Source: Solirubrobacteraceae bacterium
GTDB lineage: Bacteria > Actinomycetota > Thermoleophilia > Solirubrobacterales > Solirubrobacteraceae
Assembly: GCA_024710825.1 (NCBI GenBank)
Contig: JANJUA010000141.1
Span: 1-8,186, forward strand
DNA: 8,186 nt
Reading direction: 5' to 3'
In this document: positions 5,372-8,186 of the stretch, in pieces
How positions within the stretch are numbered: position 1 is the first letter of the stretch
Layout: each line of letters starts with the position of its first letter
The notes under the pieces: generated by a model
Database searches by the model: none
What the model saw: the letters and a program-made list of their open reading frames with translations, nothing else
Told to the model about the DNA's origin: nothing
Made by a program: the position numbers and the translations under genes

Positions 5372-6379
5372 GTGCTGAGCCCTCGCCAAGAGCTGATCCT
5401 GGGCAAGGTCGTGCAGGTCCACCTGGACGGAGGCCAGCCCGTGGCGTCCAAGACGCTCGCCGCGGATCCGGACCTGCGGGCCGGGCCGTCGACGATCCGC
5501 AACGAGCTGGCCCTGCTCGAGGAGCACGGCCTGCTCGCCCATCCGCACACCTCCGCCGGCCGCGTGCCCACCGACGCCGGCTACCGCTACTTCGTCGACC
5601 GGCTGCTGCCCGTGCGGCAGGTGTCGCTGGAGCTGAGCCTCATCCGCCGCGAGATCGACGACGCGATGCGGGCCACCACCGAGACGCTGTCGCAGGTCAC
5701 GAACCTGCTGGCGATCGTCACGGCGCCGCCGGTCGAGACCGCGTCGATCAAGCACGTCGAGGTGCTGCTGCTGCAGCCGCAGGTCGTGATGGTCGTGGTC
5801 ATCACGTCGACCGGCGGGGTGACCAAGCGCGTCCTGCCGTTCGAGGAGCCCGTCGACGCGGGCCTCGTGAGCTGGGCGGGCGAGTACCTCAACGAGCAGC
5901 TCCGCGGCATCGGGCTCGGCGCGCGGATGCTGGCCAAGCGCCTCGACGACCCCGAGCTCAACGCGACCGAGCGCCGCTTCGTGGCGCAGCTCGCGCCCGC
6001 GTTCACGGAGCTCGCCGAGACCGCCGAGTCGAGCCTCTACGTCGACGGCGCGGCGCGCCTGCTCGCCGAGCACCGCGTCCAGGACCTCTCGCAGATCAAC
6101 GCGCTCATGGGGATGCTGGAGCAGCGCGTCACGCTGCTGGGGGCGCTCGCGGTAGCGCTGGCGAGCCCCGACGTGCTCGTCCGCATCGGCGCCGAGAACG
6201 AGCTCCCGGAGCTGCGCTCGCTGGCGATGGTCGCGGCAGGCTACGGTCTTCCGTCCCGCCGGCTCGGCGCGGTGTCGCTCGTGGGACCGGTTCGGATGGA
6301 CTACGGCACGGCCATCTCCACGGTCCGCGAGGCGTCCCGCCAGCTGTCGCGCTTCGTCTCCGATGTCTACGAGAGCTGA
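5372..6379 (+). CDS. hrcA: Heat-inducible transcription repressor HrcA
   Basis: The 335-residue protein is a full-length HrcA, the repressor that binds CIRCE operators of class I heat-shock genes and is kept active by the chaperonin in studied bacteria. The N-terminal winged helix (1-75) has family-typical sequence: MLSPRQELIL, GGQPVASKTLA, PSTIRNELALLEEHGLLAHPHTSAGRVPT (39-67) and GYRYFVDRLL. A GAF-like core with an inserted dimerisation segment follows, with landmarks VRIGAENELPEL (270-281) and SLVGPVRMDYGTAISTV (302-318). GTG 5372 is the start because HrcA proteins begin with M-L-S followed by RQ at this point. The gene diverges from the secreted-protein gene with 26 bases between starts. 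The dnaJ ATG lies inside its last codons. No CIRCE inverted repeat is visible upstream or elsewhere in the window, so autoregulation is not supported here. Confidence 0.96.
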   Translation: MLSPRQELILGKVVQVHLDGGQPVASKTLAADPDLRAGPSTIRNELALLEEHGLLAHPHTSAGRVPTDAGYRYFVDRLLPVRQVSLELSLIRREIDDAMRATTETLSQVTNLLAIVTAPPVETASIKHVEVLLLQPQVVMVVVITSTGGVTKRVLPFEEPVDAGLVSWAGEYLNEQLRGIGLGARMLAKRLDDPELNATERRFVAQLAPAFTELAETAESSLYVDGAARLLAEHRVQDLSQINALMGMLEQRVTLLGALAVALASPDVLVRIGAENELPELRSLAMVAAGYGLPSRRLGAVSLVGPVRMDYGTAISTVREASRQLSRFVSDVYES

Positions 6380-7493
6380 GTTGCCCAGAGACCCGTACGA
6401 GGTCCTCGGCGTCGCCCGCGACGCCGACGACAGCCAGATCAAGAAGGCCTTCCGCAAGCTCGCGCGCGAGCTGCACCCCGACGTCAACTCGGCGGAGACC
6501 GCCGAGGAGGACTTCAAGGAGGCCGCGGAGGCCTATGAGGTCCTGTCGGACCCCGAGCGCCGCGCGACGTTCGACCGCTACGGCTGGGACGGCCTGCGCA
6601 GCGGCGGCTACGCGCCGCAGGACTTCTCCGGCTTCGGGTCGCTGTCGGACATCTTCGACGCCTTCTTCGGCGGCGGCGGGGGCGGCGGGCGCGGCGGCCC
6701 CATGCAGGGCGGCGACGTCGGCGTCACGGTCGAGATCGACCTGGAGACGGCGGCGCGCGGGGCGCAGACCGAGGTCGCCTACGACGCCATCGCCCGCTGC
6801 GAGCGCTGCCACGGCAACGGCGCCGAGCCCGGCACGCCGATCGAGACGTGCCCGAAGTGCCAGGGCGGCGGCGTCCTGCAGGCGGTCACGCGCACGCCGT
6901 TCGGCCAGGTCATGCGCCAGATGGAGTGCGACCGCTGCGGCGGCGACGGCCGGATCGCGCAGACGCCGTGCGGCGAGTGCCGCGGGCGTGGGCGCCGCGT
7001 GCAGCGCCGGACGCTGACGGTCGACGTCCCCGCGGGCATCGCCGACGGGCAGCGCATCCGCCTCGCCGGGCGCGGACACGAGGGCGAGCGCGGCGGGCCG
7101 GCCGGCGATCTGTACGTGCAGGTGCATGTCAAGGAGCACGAGCGCTTCGTCCGCGACGGCGACGACCTGGTGACGATCCTCGACCTGCCCGCGCCGCTGG
7201 CCGCGCTCGGCACGACGCTGCGCGTGCCGCTGCTCGACGGGGCCGAGGAGGTCGAGGTGCCGCCGGGGACGCAGCCCGGCGCGACGATCGTGCTGCGCGG
7301 CAAGGGGATGCCTCCGCTGCGCCGCGGGCGGCCCGGCGACATGCGGGTCGTCGTCAACGTCGTCGTCCCGCGCCGTCTGAGCAAGCGCCAGCGCGAGCTC
7401 CTCGAGGAGCTCGCCGAGAGCATGGTCCCCGAGAACATGGCCTCCGAGGAGTCGATGTTCTCCAAGCTGCGCCGGTCGATCTTCGCCTCGTGA
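6363..7493 (+). CDS. dnaJ: Chaperone protein DnaJ
   Basis: The 376-residue type I J-protein stimulates the ATPase of DnaK and delivers unfolded clients to it in the cytosol. Domains in order: J domain (about 9-75) with the HPD motif at 38-40; Gly/Phe-rich linker (about 88-113) including a run of seven Gly; zinc-binding domain with four repeats CERCHGNG (146-153), CPKCQGGG (163-170), CDRCGGDG (189-196) and CGECRGRG (203-210); and the two C-terminal beta domains and dimerisation tail to 376. The start is uncertain: ATG 6363 overlaps hrcA by 17 bases and has no Shine-Dalgarno, while TTG 6381, just after the hrcA stop, has GAGAG 5 bases upstream and gives MPRDPYEVLGV. No grpE or dnaK lies nearby, as with dnaJ2 next to hrcA in mycobacteria, so a second dnaJ with dnaK elsewhere is likely. 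Confidence 0.95.
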   Translation: MSTRAELPRDPYEVLGVARDADDSQIKKAFRKLARELHPDVNSAETAEEDFKEAAEAYEVLSDPERRATFDRYGWDGLRSGGYAPQDFSGFGSLSDIFDAFFGGGGGGGRGGPMQGGDVGVTVEIDLETAARGAQTEVAYDAIARCERCHGNGAEPGTPIETCPKCQGGGVLQAVTRTPFGQVMRQMECDRCGGDGRIAQTPCGECRGRGRRVQRRTLTVDVPAGIADGQRIRLAGRGHEGERGGPAGDLYVQVHVKEHERFVRDGDDLVTILDLPAPLAALGTTLRVPLLDGAEEVEVPPGTQPGATIVLRGKGMPPLRRGRPGDMRVVVNVVVPRRLSKRQRELLEELAESMVPENMASEESMFSKLRRSIFAS

Positions 7494-7503
7494 GCGAGGC
7501 CGG

Positions 7504-8186
7504 ATGATCCGGCTGGCGGTGCGGGTCGCGCGCCCTGACGCGGAGCTGGCGCTGGCCGAGCTGCTCGTGCTCGCGCCCGCGGGAGTGGAGGAGGTCGACC
7601 TCTCCCCCGAGGTCGTCGAGTACGCGGTCTACGGCGCCCCCGGCGAGCTTCCCGAGCTGGGGGAGCTGACGGCGGCGGTCGGCGGCGCGCTCGTCGAGGT
7701 GGTCTCGACGGAGGTCGGCGACGACTGGGCCGAGCGCTGGCGCGAGTTCCACCGGCCCGTTCAGATCGGCGCCGTGCGCCTGCGCGCGCCGTGGCACGAG
7801 CCGGGCGACGGGCCGGAGGTGGTCATCGACCCCGGGCAGGCGTTCGGCACCGGCGCGCACCCGACGACCCGGCTGTGCCTGGAGCTGCTGCTCGAGCAGA
7901 CGCCCGGCGGCGCCCTGGCGGACCTCGGCTGCGGCTCGGGCGTGCTGGCGATCGCCGCCTCCAAGCTCGGCTGGGACCCGGTGGACGGCTACGACCACGA
8001 GCGCGAGAGCGTCGCGGCCACCGACGAGAACGCCGCCGTCAACGCCGTGGCCGTCCGCGCGCACCGCTGGGACCTGCGCGACGACGCGATCCCCGAGGCG
8101 CCGGTCGTCGTCGCCAACCTGCTGCGCCCGCTGCTGCTGACGCTGGCCGAGCGCATGACGGCGCCGCCGCGCACGCTCGTCGCCAG
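7504..8186 (+). CDS. prmA: Ribosomal protein L11 methyltransferase, 5' part
   Basis: The frame is open from ATG 7504 to the right edge (227 residues visible, C-terminus missing). PrmA uses S-adenosylmethionine to trimethylate amino groups of ribosomal protein L11. The N-terminal substrate-recognition domain (about 1-70) is followed by DDWAERWREFHRPVQIG (73-89), the PrmA hallmark DPGQAFGTGAHPTTRLCLELL (109-129), and the SAM-binding motif I DLGCGSGVLAIAA (140-152). A partly conserved motif post I (GYDHERESV, normally acidic) and VVVANLLRPLLLTLAE (201-216) come next. The short N-terminal domain places the SAM motif earlier than in the 293-residue E. coli enzyme, closer to short forms such as that of Thermus. 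The start follows the dnaJ stop by 10 bases, with GCGAGG 4 bases before the ATG, so the gene is probably cotranscribed with hrcA-dnaJ. An rsmE-like gene often follows in other bacteria but is out of view. Confidence 0.93.
   Translation, partial: MIRLAVRVARPDAELALAELLVLAPAGVEEVDLSPEVVEYAVYGAPGELPELGELTAAVGGALVEVVSTEVGDDWAERWREFHRPVQIGAVRLRAPWHEPGDGPEVVIDPGQAFGTGAHPTTRLCLELLLEQTPGGALADLGCGSGVLAIAASKLGWDPVDGYDHERESVAATDENAAVNAVAVRAHRWDLRDDAIPEAPVVVANLLRPLLLTLAERMTAPPRTLVA

Noticed and set aside
5370..5378. GGGTGCTGA at the hrcA start resembles the right arm GAGTGCTAA of CIRCE.
   Set aside because: The place where the left arm should be (5352-5360) matches only about two of nine bases, so there is no inverted repeat.
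5346..5571. Upstream extension of the frame that carries barrels 2 and 3 into hrcA.
   Set aside because: It is antisense to hrcA and in the wrong frame for barrel 1; homology shows the real N-terminus lies in the other frame.
5342..6517. 391-residue minus-strand open frame over hrcA.
   Set aside because: Shadow of hrcA with no domain, and it would overlap dnaJ and the secreted-protein start.
6668..6700. G-rich run in dnaJ as a possible G-quadruplex.
   Set aside because: It encodes the normal Gly-rich linker of DnaJ (GGC/GGG codons); composition alone explains it.

Overview
The window is very GC-rich and densely packed, with short or no gaps between genes, a GTG start on hrcA, and the pairing of hrcA with a second-type dnaJ without grpE or dnaK between them. 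This points to a high-GC actinomycete. A lineage such as Thermoleophilia/Solirubrobacterales is my inference from general style and is not proven. I see no phage, transposon, CRISPR, tRNA or rRNA signal, and no stretch over 300 bases lacks a gene.

Left part (1-3995), carbon and CoA metabolism. The window opens inside the 3' half of a methylmalonate-semialdehyde dehydrogenase gene (+). It converges, one base apart, on an IclR-family regulator (-) that sits directly downstream of acetyl-CoA synthetase acs (-), probably in one transcript. Divergent from acs, across a 75-base spacer, lies a family I inorganic pyrophosphatase (+). Acs makes AMP and PPi, and the pyrophosphatase removes PPi, so the divergent pair makes metabolic sense.

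Middle part (3976-5345, -). A secreted protein of unknown function is built from three tandem barrels resembling allene oxide cyclase/dirigent proteins. As sequenced it is broken by a one-base frameshift at a run of four C (coding strand) near 4716-4720. Restoring one base gives a 456-residue protein whose three repeats line up without gaps at the break. This is the least ordinary gene in the window.

Right part (5372-8186, +). A heat-shock and translation-related cluster follows: hrcA (repressor), dnaJ (co-chaperone) overlapping its end, and prmA (ribosomal protein L11 methyltransferase, cut by the window end). hrcA starts 27 bases from the divergent secreted-protein start, with a TAGAAT box placed so that its mRNA would be leaderless or nearly so.

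No clearly new multi-gene system is visible. The items most worth checking are the triple-barrel secreted protein, its frameshift, a 20-bp perfect palindrome inside it, and the compact divergent control regions.
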